Source: Hymenobacter polaris
GTDB taxonomy: Bacteria > Bacteroidota > Bacteroidia > Cytophagales > Hymenobacteraceae
DNA length: 64,000 nt
Direction of reading: 5' to 3'
Assembly (NCBI RefSeq): GCF_012927305.1
Contig: NZ_JABBGH010000001.1
Coordinates: 1,364,001-1,428,000 of the forward strand
Shown: one piece after another, positions 51,100 to 60,631 of the stretch
How positions within the stretch are numbered: the first letter of the stretch is position 1
Layout of the letters: every line of letters begins with the position of its first letter
Notes under the pieces: generated by a model
Seen by the model: only the letters and a program-made list of their open reading frames with translations
The model's database searches: none
What the model was told of the DNA's origin: nothing
Translations under genes and position numbers: made by a program

Positions 51100-52536
51100 A
51101 TGACCTTCAACGACCTCAACCTGATTGAGCCCATCCTGCGCGCCCTTGGCGAGGAAGGCTACACCACCCCCACGCCCATCCAGCAGCAAGCCATTCCGCA
51201 GGTGCTCGAGGGGCACGACCTGCTGGGTGTGGCCCAGACCGGCACCGGCAAAACGGCCGCCTTCTCGGTGCCCATCCTCCAGATTTTGCACCAAACCGCC
51301 CAGGCCCAGAAGGGCGGGCAGGGCCCTAGGGGCCGCATCCGCTGCCTGGTGCTGACGCCCACCCGCGAGCTGGCCATCCAGATTGGCGAGAGCTTCAAGG
51401 CCTACGGCCGCCACCTGCCCCAGCTTCGCTCCACGGTTATTTTCGGCGGCGTGGGCCAGAACCCGCAGGTGGCCGCCCTGCAGCGCGGCGTGGAGATACT
51501 GGTAGCCACGCCCGGCCGCCTGCTCGACCTCATGAACCAGGGCTACGTGCACTTGCAGCACCTCGAGGTGTTCGTGCTCGATGAGGCCGACCGCATGCTC
51601 GACATGGGCTTCATCCACGACATCAAGCGCATTCTGCCCAAGCTGCCGGCCGGGCGCCAAAGCCTGTTCTTCTCGGCCACCATGCCGCAGGCCATCAAGG
51701 AGCTGTCGGCCACCATCCTGCGCCCCAACCCGGTGCAAGTGGCCGTCACGCCCGTGTCGAGCACCGCCGATACGGTCACGCAGTCGGTGTTTCTGGTAGA
51801 TAAGGCCGACAAGCCCGCCTTGCTGCGCCACGTGCTCAAGGACCCCGCCATCAAGCGCGTGCTGGTATTCACCCGCACCAAGCACGGCGCCAACAAGGTG
51901 ACCGAGACGCTGGAGAAGGCCCAGATTACGGCCGAGGCCATCCACGGCAATAAAAGCCAGAACCACCGCCAGCGCGCCCTCAGCAACTTCAAGGCTGGCA
52001 CCACCCGCGTGCTGGTAGCCACTGACATCGCCGCCCGCGGCATCGACGTGGACGAGCTGACCCACGTCATCAACTACGAAGTGCCCAACGAGCCCGAAAC
52101 CTACGTGCACCGCATCGGCCGCACCGGGCGGGCGGGTGCTTTTGGCACGGCGTTTACATTTGTAGAGGAAGAGGAGCGGGCTTACCTACAAGATATTCAG
52201 AAGCTTATCCGCAAGCAGCTGGATGTGGACAAGGGTCACCCCTACTCCAGCACCAGCGTGGCCCCGGTTTCGCTGCACGGCAACGAGCGCATTGTCCGGC
52301 CCAAGGGCCCGGCCGGCCGGCCGGCCCGCGAGGGTCGCGGCGGACCAGGCGGCGGCGGGGGCCGCAGTGGCGGCGCCCCGCGCCAGGGCAGCGCGAGTTC
52401 CAGCCGCCCGGCTTCGGGCGGGGGCGAGCGCTCGGGTAGCGGCCGGCCAGCTTCGGCGGGTGGCGGCGCCCGCTCGGGCGGACGCTCCTCGTGGCGCGGC
52501 GGGCAGTCGGGCAGCGGCCAGGGCCGCAGCTACTAA
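51100..52536 (+). CDS. DEAD-box RNA helicase (RhlE-like)
   Basis: A 478-residue RNA helicase. Q motif near 25-30 (PTPIQQQAIP), motif I AQTGTGKT at 45-52, PTRELAIQ (Ia), TPGR, motif II DEAD at 161-164, SAT at 192-194, and motif VI HRIGRTGRAG. The last 80 residues are a Gly/Arg/Ser-rich low-complexity tail, like RNA-binding RGG tails in RhlE. Role: RNA unwinding in ribosome assembly or decay. No partner gene is adjacent. Confidence 0.95.
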   Translation: MTFNDLNLIEPILRALGEEGYTTPTPIQQQAIPQVLEGHDLLGVAQTGTGKTAAFSVPILQILHQTAQAQKGGQGPRGRIRCLVLTPTRELAIQIGESFKAYGRHLPQLRSTVIFGGVGQNPQVAALQRGVEILVATPGRLLDLMNQGYVHLQHLEVFVLDEADRMLDMGFIHDIKRILPKLPAGRQSLFFSATMPQAIKELSATILRPNPVQVAVTPVSSTADTVTQSVFLVDKADKPALLRHVLKDPAIKRVLVFTRTKHGANKVTETLEKAQITAEAIHGNKSQNHRQRALSNFKAGTTRVLVATDIAARGIDVDELTHVINYEVPNEPETYVHRIGRTGRAGAFGTAFTFVEEEERAYLQDIQKLIRKQLDVDKGHPYSSTSVAPVSLHGNERIVRPKGPAGRPAREGRGGPGGGGGRSGGAPRQGSASSSRPASGGGERSGSGRPASAGGGARSGGRSSWRGGQSGSGQGRSY

Positions 52537-52610
52537 GCCGCCCGCTTACCAGCCGGTAGGTTTTAGCCGGCCGCACGGCCCTAGGGCTGCCAGCGGCGGC
52601 AACTGGTAGT

Positions 52611-52652
52611 CAACAAAAAGTCCATTGCGGGAATGCAGTGGACTTTTTGTTG
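52611..52652. terminator. Intrinsic terminator
   Basis: CAACAAAAAGTCCATTGC and GCAGTGGACTTTTTGTTG arms (one mismatch) with a T-rich end. It follows the DEAD-box gene and precedes the gene at 52773. Confidence 0.75.
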
Positions 52653-52772
52653 GAGAATACCCTAGGGAACCGTAATTTCCGGTGCGCTGAGGAAACAAAA
52701 TTTCTGCCCCTGGGCTTATCTGGATGCTTCGCGCTTTGTTCGCTTATCCTCGTCAGCTTTTTTCTTGTAGCC

Positions 52773-53240
52773 ATGACTTCCCGGATTTCCCTGCCGCTTA
52801 TTCAGGCCCTGCGCAACACGGCCCGCCGCCTGGCTACCGAAGCGCCCTACCAATGGGGCCACATGGGTAGCTGCAACTGCGGCCACCTGGCCCAAACCAT
52901 CACCCATCTCACCAAGGCTGAAATTCACGCCCGCGCCCTGCAGCGCTACGGCGACTGGGAGCGCCAGCTCGTGGACTACTGCCCCACCAGCGGCCTGCCC
53001 TTCGACCAGACCATCGACGAGATGCTGGCCCTAGGCTTCTCGCGCCAGGACCTGACGAACCTCGAAAAGCTGGGCGACCCGGCCGTGCGCCAAGCCATTC
53101 CCTTCGAGCGGCGCAACGCCCTGCGCCACAACCAGCGCGACGACGTGGTGCTGTATTTGCGCACCTGGGCCGACCTGCTGGAGCAGCGCCTACTGGCGGC
53201 CGTGCCCCTGGCCACTGCGCAAGAGCTGGTGCCGGCCTAG
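52773..53240 (+). CDS. Hypothetical protein, 155 aa
   Basis: A 155-residue soluble protein from the ATG at 52773 (MTSRISLPLIQALRNTARRL). It has YQWGHMGSCNCGHLAQTIT with two close Cys and two His, possibly a metal site, then a mainly helical remainder with DLTNLEKLGDP. I think it belongs to a conserved Cytophagales family without a name. The longer frame begins in the preceding terminator and is rejected. A terminator follows. Confidence 0.7.
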   Translation: MTSRISLPLIQALRNTARRLATEAPYQWGHMGSCNCGHLAQTITHLTKAEIHARALQRYGDWERQLVDYCPTSGLPFDQTIDEMLALGFSRQDLTNLEKLGDPAVRQAIPFERRNALRHNQRDDVVLYLRTWADLLEQRLLAAVPLATAQELVPA

Positions 53241-53264
53241 CCCCTCCGGTCGAGTAAAAAGGAA

Positions 53265-53299
53265 AGCCCCGGCTGCCGTGATAGCAGCCGGGGCTTTTT
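53265..53299 (+). terminator. Intrinsic terminator
   Basis: A 12 bp stem AGCCCCGGCTGC/GCAGCCGGGGCT with an 8 nt loop, followed by TTTTG. It ends transcription of the gene at 52773-53240. Confidence 0.9.
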
Positions 53300-53364
53300 G
53301 CTGGCTAAATAGCTAGACCTGCTAGGTGGGCCGCTTGGCACCGGCTAAAAGGCCCTGGGGGAGT

Positions 53365-53541
53365 TTAGTAATTGACGTTGCTGCGCTGGGCCTCGCGATA
53401 CATCTGGGGGCGGTGGGCCCGCTTGAACTCGGCGTTGGCTTTGGGGTCTTTTTCAGCGTCGGGCTCCTGGGCGCAGGAAGCAGTCAGGAACAGGGCCGCG
53501 CTGGCGGCCAGCAGCAGGGAGAAGGGGCGCAGGCTTTTCAT
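53365..53541 (-). CDS. Small lipoprotein, 58 aa
   Basis: A 58-residue protein from the ATG at 53541, with a lipoprotein signal (MKSLRPFSLLLAASAALFLTASC, Cys at 23) and a short charged mature part (AQEPDAEKDPKANAEFKRAHRPQ). Not recognised. A longer start at 53589 puts 16 residues ahead of the signal and is less likely. TACCTTCG on its strand just upstream resembles a promoter box. Confidence 0.65.
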   Translation of the reverse strand: MKSLRPFSLLLAASAALFLTASCAQEPDAEKDPKANAEFKRAHRPQMYREAQRSNVNY

Positions 53542-54568
53542 GCCGCGAAGGTAAGGCCGCCCGGCCATTGGCGAAAGCTGGCCCGCCAAAAACTGCGCTC
53601 CCAGCCAGGAGCCCTGCCCCCGCCCAGCGGCAAAAGTTAGCTAGTTGGGCTGGGTGAGTGAGGTAAGCGCTGAGCGGCTACCAACGAAAACCCAACCTAT
53701 TTACAATTCTGCGGGCCCTTAAATTAAGTTAGCATTGCTAAGCGTGCTGGCTGCCACCAAGGCCTCGCCAAGCGCGGGACTGCTTGGCCCGGCTAGGGCC
53801 TGCTGGCTACCAGCCACCAAACCTGCCGAGCACCAAGATGCACTGGTAGCAGACTGGCCTGCTGCGAAAATAGTTGGCTGCTTGGCAGTAGACTTATTGC
53901 TATAAACGCCTTGTGCAAAAAGATTAGCATCGGCAGGCTAGAATACTTGATTTAAAGCCTGAAAAAAGGCGCTGAATAAATAGCATTAAAAAAATAACAA
54001 CTCCAGAATTAAAAAAGTCGTTATTAACCCGAATCCTTTCTTCGCTATACCTTTCATTGCTTTCTGATTTTTAGCAATTTATAATATATTTTTTGACTGC
54101 TAACTACTGCTTGTTATACCCGAAATAATCATTGTACAATAACAAGCAGTATACGCCTCGGCATATTTCAATATTTTGGCAAGGCACGGCAAGCAGGCTG
54201 CGTCTTTTTGCTAGTAGTTAAGCAAAGTTATAGTAGTATTTTTCTAAGCTCATTTTATATAATGACGTTAGCCTACTGCATCGAGGCGCTAGCACCGTCA
54301 TCCCTAGTTAAACAGCTTGGCGCGATGCGGGCGAAGAGCCAATTTTGAAGTCGCCAGGGAGTGCATAGCAACACCAGCTTAGGTTCAGCGCGGTACTGGT
54401 GCGCAACTGGTACCCTCAAAATATTAGCAAGCGCCAAGCACGCAGTAGCCCTGGCGAACTAGGGCCGCCTCCCTTGTTTCCCGCTGGTTCCTGGCCACCT
54501 TGCTGGCCTACGCGCAGCTACTGTAGCCAAGCAATTTGTTGAAGCGCCTCGCACTCAGTGGCGGTCTT
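53542..54568. other. AT-rich intergenic region, about 1 kb
   Basis: No ORF with coding character on either strand. GC content drops from about 53700 to 54300 with long A/T runs, then rises again. It contains a perfect hairpin at 54106-54150 and tracts of AAAAAATAACAA type. It has no CCTAGG site. It may be a remnant of foreign DNA, a regulatory region or hold small RNAs. No tRNA or rRNA seen. Confidence 0.5.
54106..54150. repeat. Perfect 12 bp inverted repeat in AT-rich region
   Basis: ACTGCTTGTTAT (54106-54117) and its exact complement ATAACAAGCAGT (54139-54150) with a 21 bp spacer. Not followed by a clear T run. Confidence 0.5.
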
Positions 54569-55372
54569 TTACTCGGGCTGGTAATCGGCAAAAGAGCCGT
54601 CGCGGTAAAAGATGACAATGCGGCGGATGGCCTTGCCGGGCTCGGCTAGGCTGGTCGCCAGCGCGGCAGTCTCAGCGGTCAGAGGCTGGGCTAGCTGCCC
54701 GGCAAGCGGGGCGGCCGGGGGCACAGCGGCCGGGAGGGAAGCTAGAGGCGCTGCCGGCTCTGGGTTGGTGGGCGCAGCGGCCGCTTTGGCCAGAGACTGG
54801 GAACTGGGGGCAAGAGCTTGTGCCGGGCCTGGCAGGGGTACCCCTGTTGGCTGGGCAGCAGCTGGCCCGGAAGCGGCAGCCGGAGCCGGCGCAGCGAACT
54901 TACTGGCCCGAAACCGGGCCGGTGGCGCAGCCTGGGTAGCGGTTGGCGGCGCTACCTCGGGCTCGGGTGGTGGGGCGGCGCTTGCCTCGCGGGGCGCAGC
55001 AGGAGCAGCTGGCGAAGATGCTTCGGTGGCGGCAGGCGCCGGCACCTCAATTGCTACCGGGGCGCCGGAGCTGGGTGATACGGGGGCTAGGTCGGCCGGG
55101 GCGGGGCTAGGGGCCGGGGGGTTGGCTATGATAGGCTGGGAGCCGGTAGCTTCGGTAGCCCCGGCGGCCAGCATCGGGCCGCTGCCGGTAAGCAGCCAGT
55201 CGGTTGACACCTCCGGAAAAGCGACTTTAATGCTCTTAATCACCTCCAGACTGGGTTTGTTGCGCTCACTCAGGATATGGCTGATAACGGGACGGCCAAT
55301 ACCAATGCGGTCAGCAAACTGGGTAGGACTAAGCTGCTGCCAGTCGAGCAACTCCTTAATGAGGGATACCAT
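54569..55372 (-). CDS. XRE-type transcriptional regulator with Ala/Pro-rich linker
   Basis: A 267-residue protein. Residues about 5-60 are a helix-turn-helix of the Cro/C1 type (LSPTQFADRIGIGRPVISHILSERNKPS). Residues about 70-240 are a low-complexity linker of Ala, Pro, Ser and Glu. The last 20 residues (RRIVIFYRDGSFADYQPE) form a small conserved tail. In similar Bacteroidota proteins the tail is a short beta-hairpin. The linker length is unusual. Targets are unknown; the protein has no partner gene on either side. Confidence 0.85.
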   Translation of the reverse strand: MVSLIKELLDWQQLSPTQFADRIGIGRPVISHILSERNKPSLEVIKSIKVAFPEVSTDWLLTGSGPMLAAGATEATGSQPIIANPPAPSPAPADLAPVSPSSGAPVAIEVPAPAATEASSPAAPAAPREASAAPPPEPEVAPPTATQAAPPARFRASKFAAPAPAAASGPAAAQPTGVPLPGPAQALAPSSQSLAKAAAAPTNPEPAAPLASLPAAVPPAAPLAGQLAQPLTAETAALATSLAEPGKAIRRIVIFYRDGSFADYQPE

Positions 55373-55572
55373 CTACAATAGCGAGCTAAACACCCCACAA
55401 ATGTGCGAAACAAATTGTAAACGGCAGCGCTGATGAGCAATTCCCATCCCCAATGCAAAAGTAAATAAAGTTACTTTTACCTTTTCAGTACACTTGTAAA
55501 TTCATAAACATTTGTTTAAGATTGACTTCTAGCACTCTTCCATATGCCCAACTATACAAATGTTAACACATC

Positions 55573-55611
55573 AAAAAGCCCCGGCTATCGACTAGATAAC
55601 CGGGGCTTTTT
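55573..55611. terminator. Intrinsic terminator
   Basis: AAAAAGCCCCGG and CCGGGGCTTTTT arms with a short AT-rich centre. It serves the minus-strand transpeptidase gene that ends at 55633. Confidence 0.85.
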
Positions 55612-55632
55612 GGTGGTTTATTACCCTAGGAC

Positions 55633-57399
55633 TTACTCTCCGAAGTACTCTTTGGCCAGAGCCTTGTCGTGGCCGTAGATGTCGTCGCGAAAGTGCGGGT
55701 GGCCATCGGCATCAGCCCAGGCAGTGAGGTACACCAGGTATACCGGCAGCTTCTCTTTCAGGGTCACGTACTTTTCCTTGCGCTCGGCAATGGTATCCTG
55801 AATGGTAGTTTGGTCCCAATTGGGGTTGTTGCGCAGCAGATAAGTCGCCAGCTGCACGGGCTCCGCCACGCGCACGCAGCCGTGGCTAAAGTTGCGCTTG
55901 GTTTCCGAAAACAGCTCGTTGTGGGGCGTGTCGTGCAGGTAAATATCGTTGGAGTTGGGGAAGATAAACTTCACCTCGCCCAGGTCGTTTTTAGGGCCGG
56001 GGCGGCGGCGTAGGGTGTACTTAAACGTCTCGGGCGTGAGGGTGGCCCAGTCAATAGTAGTAGGGTCGATGACGGTGGCCTTGCGGCCGTAGCCCTTTAC
56101 CACCTCCATATCGAGGCGGTCGAGGGTGCCCTGGGGGTCGGCCACCAGTTTGGGACGCAGCTCGTGGTCGATGATGCTGAACGGCACGTTCCAGTAGGGC
56201 GAGAGCACCACGTACTCCATCTTATCGGAAAAAATGGGCGTCGCGGTAAGCGTTTTGCCCACGATGACGCGCATGGTCAGCGCCTGTTTACCACCTTCAA
56301 ATACCCGCAGGCGATATTCCGGAATGTTGACCAGCAAGTAGTCGGGCTCGAACTTTTTGGGCAGCCAACGCCAGCGCTCCATGTTCAAAATAACCTGGTT
56401 GATGCGGGCCTGAATGGGCACGTTCAGCTCGGCCAGCGTAGTGCCGCTCACAATGCCGGTGGGCCGCAACCCCAGGTCGTTCTGGAAGCTCTTGACGGCC
56501 GCCACCAGCCTAGGGTCGTACACATCAGCCGGGGCTACGATATTGGTAACGGGGGTGGCGCCGGCGGCCACGGCGGCGGGCGACTGGCCGGTGTTTTCGC
56601 CACCCAGCAGGCGGCGGCGCAGCAGCGCCACCGTGGGCGAAGTGGCACCCGGCGCCAGCTTAGTAGTGGCCGGCAGGGTGGGCCAGCCCCCCGCTTCCTG
56701 GCGCGCCCGCAGCAGCGTCAAGGCCTTCTTAAGGTTGGCGTATTCGGGGTGCAGCGGGGCAAAATCGTAGTACGGATACGTGCTCTCGCGCTCCTTGAGG
56801 ATGGTGAGCAGTGCCCGGTCAAGCTTGATTTTATTGCGCTTCACCTTCCACGAATCGTCCTTGCGGTCGCGGGGGTTGGCCACGCCGCGGTAGTAGTCGG
56901 AAGCCCAGGCAAAGTAGGTGCCCGAGAGGGCCACATCGGCCTGGCGCTCCAGCTGGTTGCGGCGCGCAGTGTCCTGCCCCACCTTATTCAGGTCGGCTAG
57001 CAGCTTGCTTACCTTGCTGGTATCATAGCGTTTAGGGTCGAGGCCATCATCCTTTGCTTTACCAATCACGGTGAGCAGCGTAGCGGCTTGCGGCACCAGC
57101 TCGTGGCCCCTAAACCAGCCTAGGCGGCCCTGCCGCTCGCGGTAAAACTTGCGCGCCCAGCGCTCCTGCGCCTTGAAGCGCGGCTCGGCGGCCATGGCCC
57201 GAATGACGTAAACACTGTCGAGGCGCGGCTCGGGGCCGCTGGTGTTGGTGGCGCCCGAGGCGGCGGGGCTGCCGGGGTGGTCGGTGGTGGCGCTGGTTTG
57301 GTCGTGCTGGCCGCACGAGGCCAGCCACAGCGGCAGGCTGAGCAGCCCCAGCCAAAGGGCAGCCGACAAAAAGTAAAAGCGAAGCGAAAGCCGTTTCAA
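55633..57399 (-). CDS. L,D-transpeptidase (YcbB/LdtD-like), lipoprotein-type signal
   Basis: A 588-residue protein. The start has a signal with a Cys in LWLASCGQ near residue 29. A peptidoglycan-binding-like domain is at about 300-330 (LVAAVKSFQNDLGLRPTG) and the YkuD catalytic domain at about 365-520, with HDTPHN and the active-site SHGCVRV (C508). The large N-terminal part (residues 60-250) is helical, as in YcbB. The enzyme makes 3-3 cross-links in peptidoglycan. It has its own terminator. Confidence 0.93.
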   Translation of the reverse strand: MKRLSLRFYFLSAALWLGLLSLPLWLASCGQHDQTSATTDHPGSPAASGATNTSGPEPRLDSVYVIRAMAAEPRFKAQERWARKFYRERQGRLGWFRGHELVPQAATLLTVIGKAKDDGLDPKRYDTSKVSKLLADLNKVGQDTARRNQLERQADVALSGTYFAWASDYYRGVANPRDRKDDSWKVKRNKIKLDRALLTILKERESTYPYYDFAPLHPEYANLKKALTLLRARQEAGGWPTLPATTKLAPGATSPTVALLRRRLLGGENTGQSPAAVAAGATPVTNIVAPADVYDPRLVAAVKSFQNDLGLRPTGIVSGTTLAELNVPIQARINQVILNMERWRWLPKKFEPDYLLVNIPEYRLRVFEGGKQALTMRVIVGKTLTATPIFSDKMEYVVLSPYWNVPFSIIDHELRPKLVADPQGTLDRLDMEVVKGYGRKATVIDPTTIDWATLTPETFKYTLRRRPGPKNDLGEVKFIFPNSNDIYLHDTPHNELFSETKRNFSHGCVRVAEPVQLATYLLRNNPNWDQTTIQDTIAERKEKYVTLKEKLPVYLVYLTAWADADGHPHFRDDIYGHDKALAKEYFGE

Positions 57400-57690
57400 A
57401 AGTAGACTGGGTAAGTGCCGGCCGGGCCGGGCAGTGGTGGAAGCTCGGCCATTGTACTGCGGCCGGGGGCTAGGGGTTATGGGCTAGCCGCCCCACGCAC
57501 CTTGCAAATTACGGGCCTACCAGTGGCCGGCAGCATCTACCGGATAGCATTAGCGCAAGTTTTTTTTAGCAGCCACCCGCCCGCGGCCCACGGCCCGGTC
57601 CCAACCAGCCGCCGCGCCGGTCAGTAAACTACTCGTCTTCGCTCCCCGTGCCCGCCCGGCCGGGCCAGCTATTTTCCTCCGTTTCTACCC

Positions 57691-59541
57691 ATGCCTACTA
57701 CCCTACCAGCCCTGCCCGGCCCGCCGCCCGACCCGCACAGCTACGCCGCGGCCAGCCCGCTGCGCCCCACCCACCTGCACCTAGCCCTCACCGTCGATTT
57801 TGCCAGTTGCACACTAGCCGGCACCGCCACTTGGCACCTGGCCGAGCCCCCGCTCGCCGCCACCGAGCTGGTGCTGGACACCCGCGACCTGCTCCTTGAC
57901 GGGGTGGGCCTAGGGCCAGCGCCGACGGGCCCGGCGGCCACCTATGCCCTGGCCGCAGCGGCCGACCCCGTGCTGGGCCGGGCGCTGCGCATAGCTGTGC
58001 CGGCCGGCACGGCGGCCGTGCGGGTAGCCTACCGCACCAGCCCCGGCGCGGCGGCGCTGCAGTGGCTGGCACCCGCCCAAACGGCCGGCGAGCACCCGTT
58101 TTTGTTCACGCAGTCGCAGGCCATTTTGGCGCGTACCTGGCTGCCTTGCCCCGACTCGCCGGGTTGCCGCTTCAGCTACGAGGCGACGGTGGAGCTGCTG
58201 GGCGCGGCGCGGGGCCAGCTGCTGGCGCTGATGAGCGCCGCCAACAACCCGCAGGCCACGGCGCCCGACGGCCGCTACTACTTCCGCCAGCCGCACCCGG
58301 TGCCGGCCTACCTGCTGGCGCTGGCCGTGGGGCGCCTCGACTTCGCGCCCCTCAGCAACCGGGCCGGGGTATATGCCGAGCCAGTCACCCTAGGGGCCGC
58401 CCACCACGAGTTTGCCGACCTGGAGCGCATGGTGCTGGCTGCCGAACAATTGTACGGGCCCTACCGCTGGGGGCGCTACGATTTACTTGTGTTACCACCC
58501 AGCTTTCCCTTTGGTGGCATGGAAAATCCTTGCTTAACATTTGTAACACCCACTATTATTGCCGGCGACCGCAGCCTGACCAGCCTGGTGGCGCACGAGC
58601 TGGCGCATTCGTGGAGCGGCAACTTGGTTACAAATGGAACCTGGAATGATTTCTGGCTTAACGAAGGGTTTACGGTGTATTTCGAGCGGCGCATTATGGA
58701 GCAGCTCTACGGCCGGCCCTACGCCGACATGCTGCAGGTGCTGGGCGAAGCCGACCTGCAGCACACCCTGCAGACCCTAGGCCCCGCGAGCCCGGCTACT
58801 CACCTGCGCCTGCACTTGGCCGGTCGCGACCCCGACGAGGGCCTCAACGACGTGGCCTACGAGAAGGGCTGCCTGCTGCTGCTCGCCCTAGAGCAGCTGG
58901 TAGGCCGGCCCCGCCTCGATGCTTTCATAAAGGGCTACTTCAACCAGTTCGCTTTCCAAAGCATGGACACCGACCGCTTCGCCGCCTACCTAAGCCAGGT
59001 TTTGCTTACTCCGGCCGGAGCCGCCCGCCTCGACCTGCCCGCTTGGCTCGACGGGCCGGGCCTGCCGCCGGGGGCGCCCGCGGCCCGCGCAGTCCGCTTC
59101 GAGGCGGTGGCCGGGGCCCTAGGCCAGCTGGCCGCCGGCACCCCGCCCGCCGCCCTGCTGCCCTCCACTGCCGCCTGGAGCAGCCAGGAGTGGGAGTACT
59201 TCGTGCGCAACCTGCCTCCTACCCTTTCGGCTACCGCCCTCGGGCAGCTCGACGCGGCTTTCCACTTCACGGCCACGGGCAATGCCGAGGTGCTGGCGGC
59301 CTGGCTCGAGCGGGCCACGGCGGCAAGCTACTTCCCCGCCGAAGCCGCGCTGGCCGCGTTCCTGCGCCGGGTGGGCCGACGCAAGTTTGTGGTGCCCCTG
59401 TACCGGGCGCTGCTGGCGGTACCCGGCGGGCCGGCGCGGGCCCAGGCCATTTATGCGCTGGCCCGCCCCAATTACCACTCCGTAACCACGGGCACCCTTG
59501 ATGAGCTGCTGGGCTGGCCGCCCAGCCCCCCGGCGGTATAA
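57691..59541 (+). CDS. M1 family aminopeptidase, leukotriene A4 hydrolase-type
   Basis: A 616-residue zinc aminopeptidase. GGMENP is at residues 275-280. Zn ligands are H302 and H306 (HELAH) with E325 (NEG), and E303 is catalytic. Blocks GDRSLTSLVAHELAHSWSGN and FWLNEGFTVYFERRI, then YEKGCLLLLALEQL, match the LTA4H branch rather than PepN. The C-terminal helical domain ends near VPLYRALL. No signal peptide. The stretches encoding GGMENP and NEG are unusually AT-rich compared with the rest of the gene. Confidence 0.95.
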   Translation: MPTTLPALPGPPPDPHSYAAASPLRPTHLHLALTVDFASCTLAGTATWHLAEPPLAATELVLDTRDLLLDGVGLGPAPTGPAATYALAAAADPVLGRALRIAVPAGTAAVRVAYRTSPGAAALQWLAPAQTAGEHPFLFTQSQAILARTWLPCPDSPGCRFSYEATVELLGAARGQLLALMSAANNPQATAPDGRYYFRQPHPVPAYLLALAVGRLDFAPLSNRAGVYAEPVTLGAAHHEFADLERMVLAAEQLYGPYRWGRYDLLVLPPSFPFGGMENPCLTFVTPTIIAGDRSLTSLVAHELAHSWSGNLVTNGTWNDFWLNEGFTVYFERRIMEQLYGRPYADMLQVLGEADLQHTLQTLGPASPATHLRLHLAGRDPDEGLNDVAYEKGCLLLLALEQLVGRPRLDAFIKGYFNQFAFQSMDTDRFAAYLSQVLLTPAGAARLDLPAWLDGPGLPPGAPAARAVRFEAVAGALGQLAAGTPPAALLPSTAAWSSQEWEYFVRNLPPTLSATALGQLDAAFHFTATGNAEVLAAWLERATAASYFPAEAALAAFLRRVGRRKFVVPLYRALLAVPGGPARAQAIYALARPNYHSVTTGTLDELLGWPPSPPAV

Positions 59542-59718
59542 CGCGTACTATATAATATGCCATAATGCGCCACGCCTGGCTGCCAGCCCTAGGGCTGGCG
59601 CCACTCCCACACTAGGCCTAGGGGCCCGTCACTTACCTGGTTGGCTGGGGGCCTAGGGCTGGCCAGCCCAACGGGCCGCACGTATTTTTGCAACTTCTGG
59701 CAGCTGATAATTCTATTT

Positions 59719-60609
59719 GTGTTGAAACACCTCCCTCCCCGCGGCAAGCTCATCGCCATTGGCGGCAACGAAGACAAGGGCACCTACCCCACCGTGCGCA
59801 GCAAGCGCCAGTACTACCTCAATTTTTTCGAGCTGGGTATTCTCAAGCGCGTAGTGGCCGAGTCGGGCAAGGAAAACCCGCGCATCGAGGTCATCACCAC
59901 GGCGTCCATGATTCCGCAGGAAGTGGGGCAGATTTACCTGGGCTCGTTCGCCATGCTGGGGTGCGACAACGTGGGCATCATGGACATTGGCACGCCCGCC
60001 GCCGCCCGCCAGCCCGAGTATCTGGAGCGCCTGCTGGCCGCCGACGTAGTGATGATGTCGGGCGGCAACCAGTCGCGCCTGCGCGAGATGTTTGCCGAAA
60101 CCGATTTTCTCGACACCCTGCTGCGCCGCTACCACGCCGAGCCCAACTTCGTGGTGGCCGGCACCAGCGCCGGGGCCATGGGTATGTCGCAGCACATGAT
60201 ACGCGGCGGCTCGGTGCCCGACGCCCTGCTCAAAGGCGCCGTGAAGATGGGCGCCGGCCTGGGGCTACTGCCGCCAGCCATCATCGACTCGCACTTTGTG
60301 AAGCGCGGGCGCTTCGGCCGGCTCATCGAGGCGGTGGCCCTCTACCCCCGGCTCATTGGTATCGGGCTGGGCGAGGATACCGGCGTGCTCATCACCGAGG
60401 GACACCTGGTCGAAACCATCGGCTCGAACCTGGTCATTATTCTCGACGGCTTCGACATTATGCACAATAATGCCGCCGCCGCCAAAAAAGGCACTACCCT
60501 CTCCATCGAGAACATTCGGATGCACGTGCTGGCCAAGGGCAACGTGTACTGCATGACGGAGCGCAAGTTTTACGTGAGCCGCGCCGCCGCCCAGCCCGCC
60601 GCGCAATAA
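59719..60609 (+). CDS. cphB: Cyanophycinase
   Basis: A 296-residue protein starting at GTG (VLKHLPPRGKLIAIGG). Cyanophycinase hydrolyses the storage polymer multi-L-arginyl-poly-L-aspartate to beta-Asp-Arg dipeptides. Catalytic Ser150 lies in GTSAGAMG, the GGNQ motif is at 115-118, and GLGLLPPAIIDSHFVKRGRFGRL is the conserved block after it. No cyanophycin synthetase is in this window. An isoaspartyl peptidase gene lies just beyond, convergent. The frame is open upstream, but those codons are CCTAGG-rich intergenic DNA. Confidence 0.92.
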   Translation: MLKHLPPRGKLIAIGGNEDKGTYPTVRSKRQYYLNFFELGILKRVVAESGKENPRIEVITTASMIPQEVGQIYLGSFAMLGCDNVGIMDIGTPAAARQPEYLERLLAADVVMMSGGNQSRLREMFAETDFLDTLLRRYHAEPNFVVAGTSAGAMGMSQHMIRGGSVPDALLKGAVKMGAGLGLLPPAIIDSHFVKRGRFGRLIEAVALYPRLIGIGLGEDTGVLITEGHLVETIGSNLVIILDGFDIMHNNAAAAKKGTTLSIENIRMHVLAKGNVYCMTERKFYVSRAAAQPAAQ

Positions 60610-60631
60610 GGCCCTAGGGGGTAGCCAGAGC

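Noticed and set aside
50965..52110. 381-codon minus-strand ORF
   Set aside because: Antisense to the DEAD-box helicase; repetitive low-information translation.
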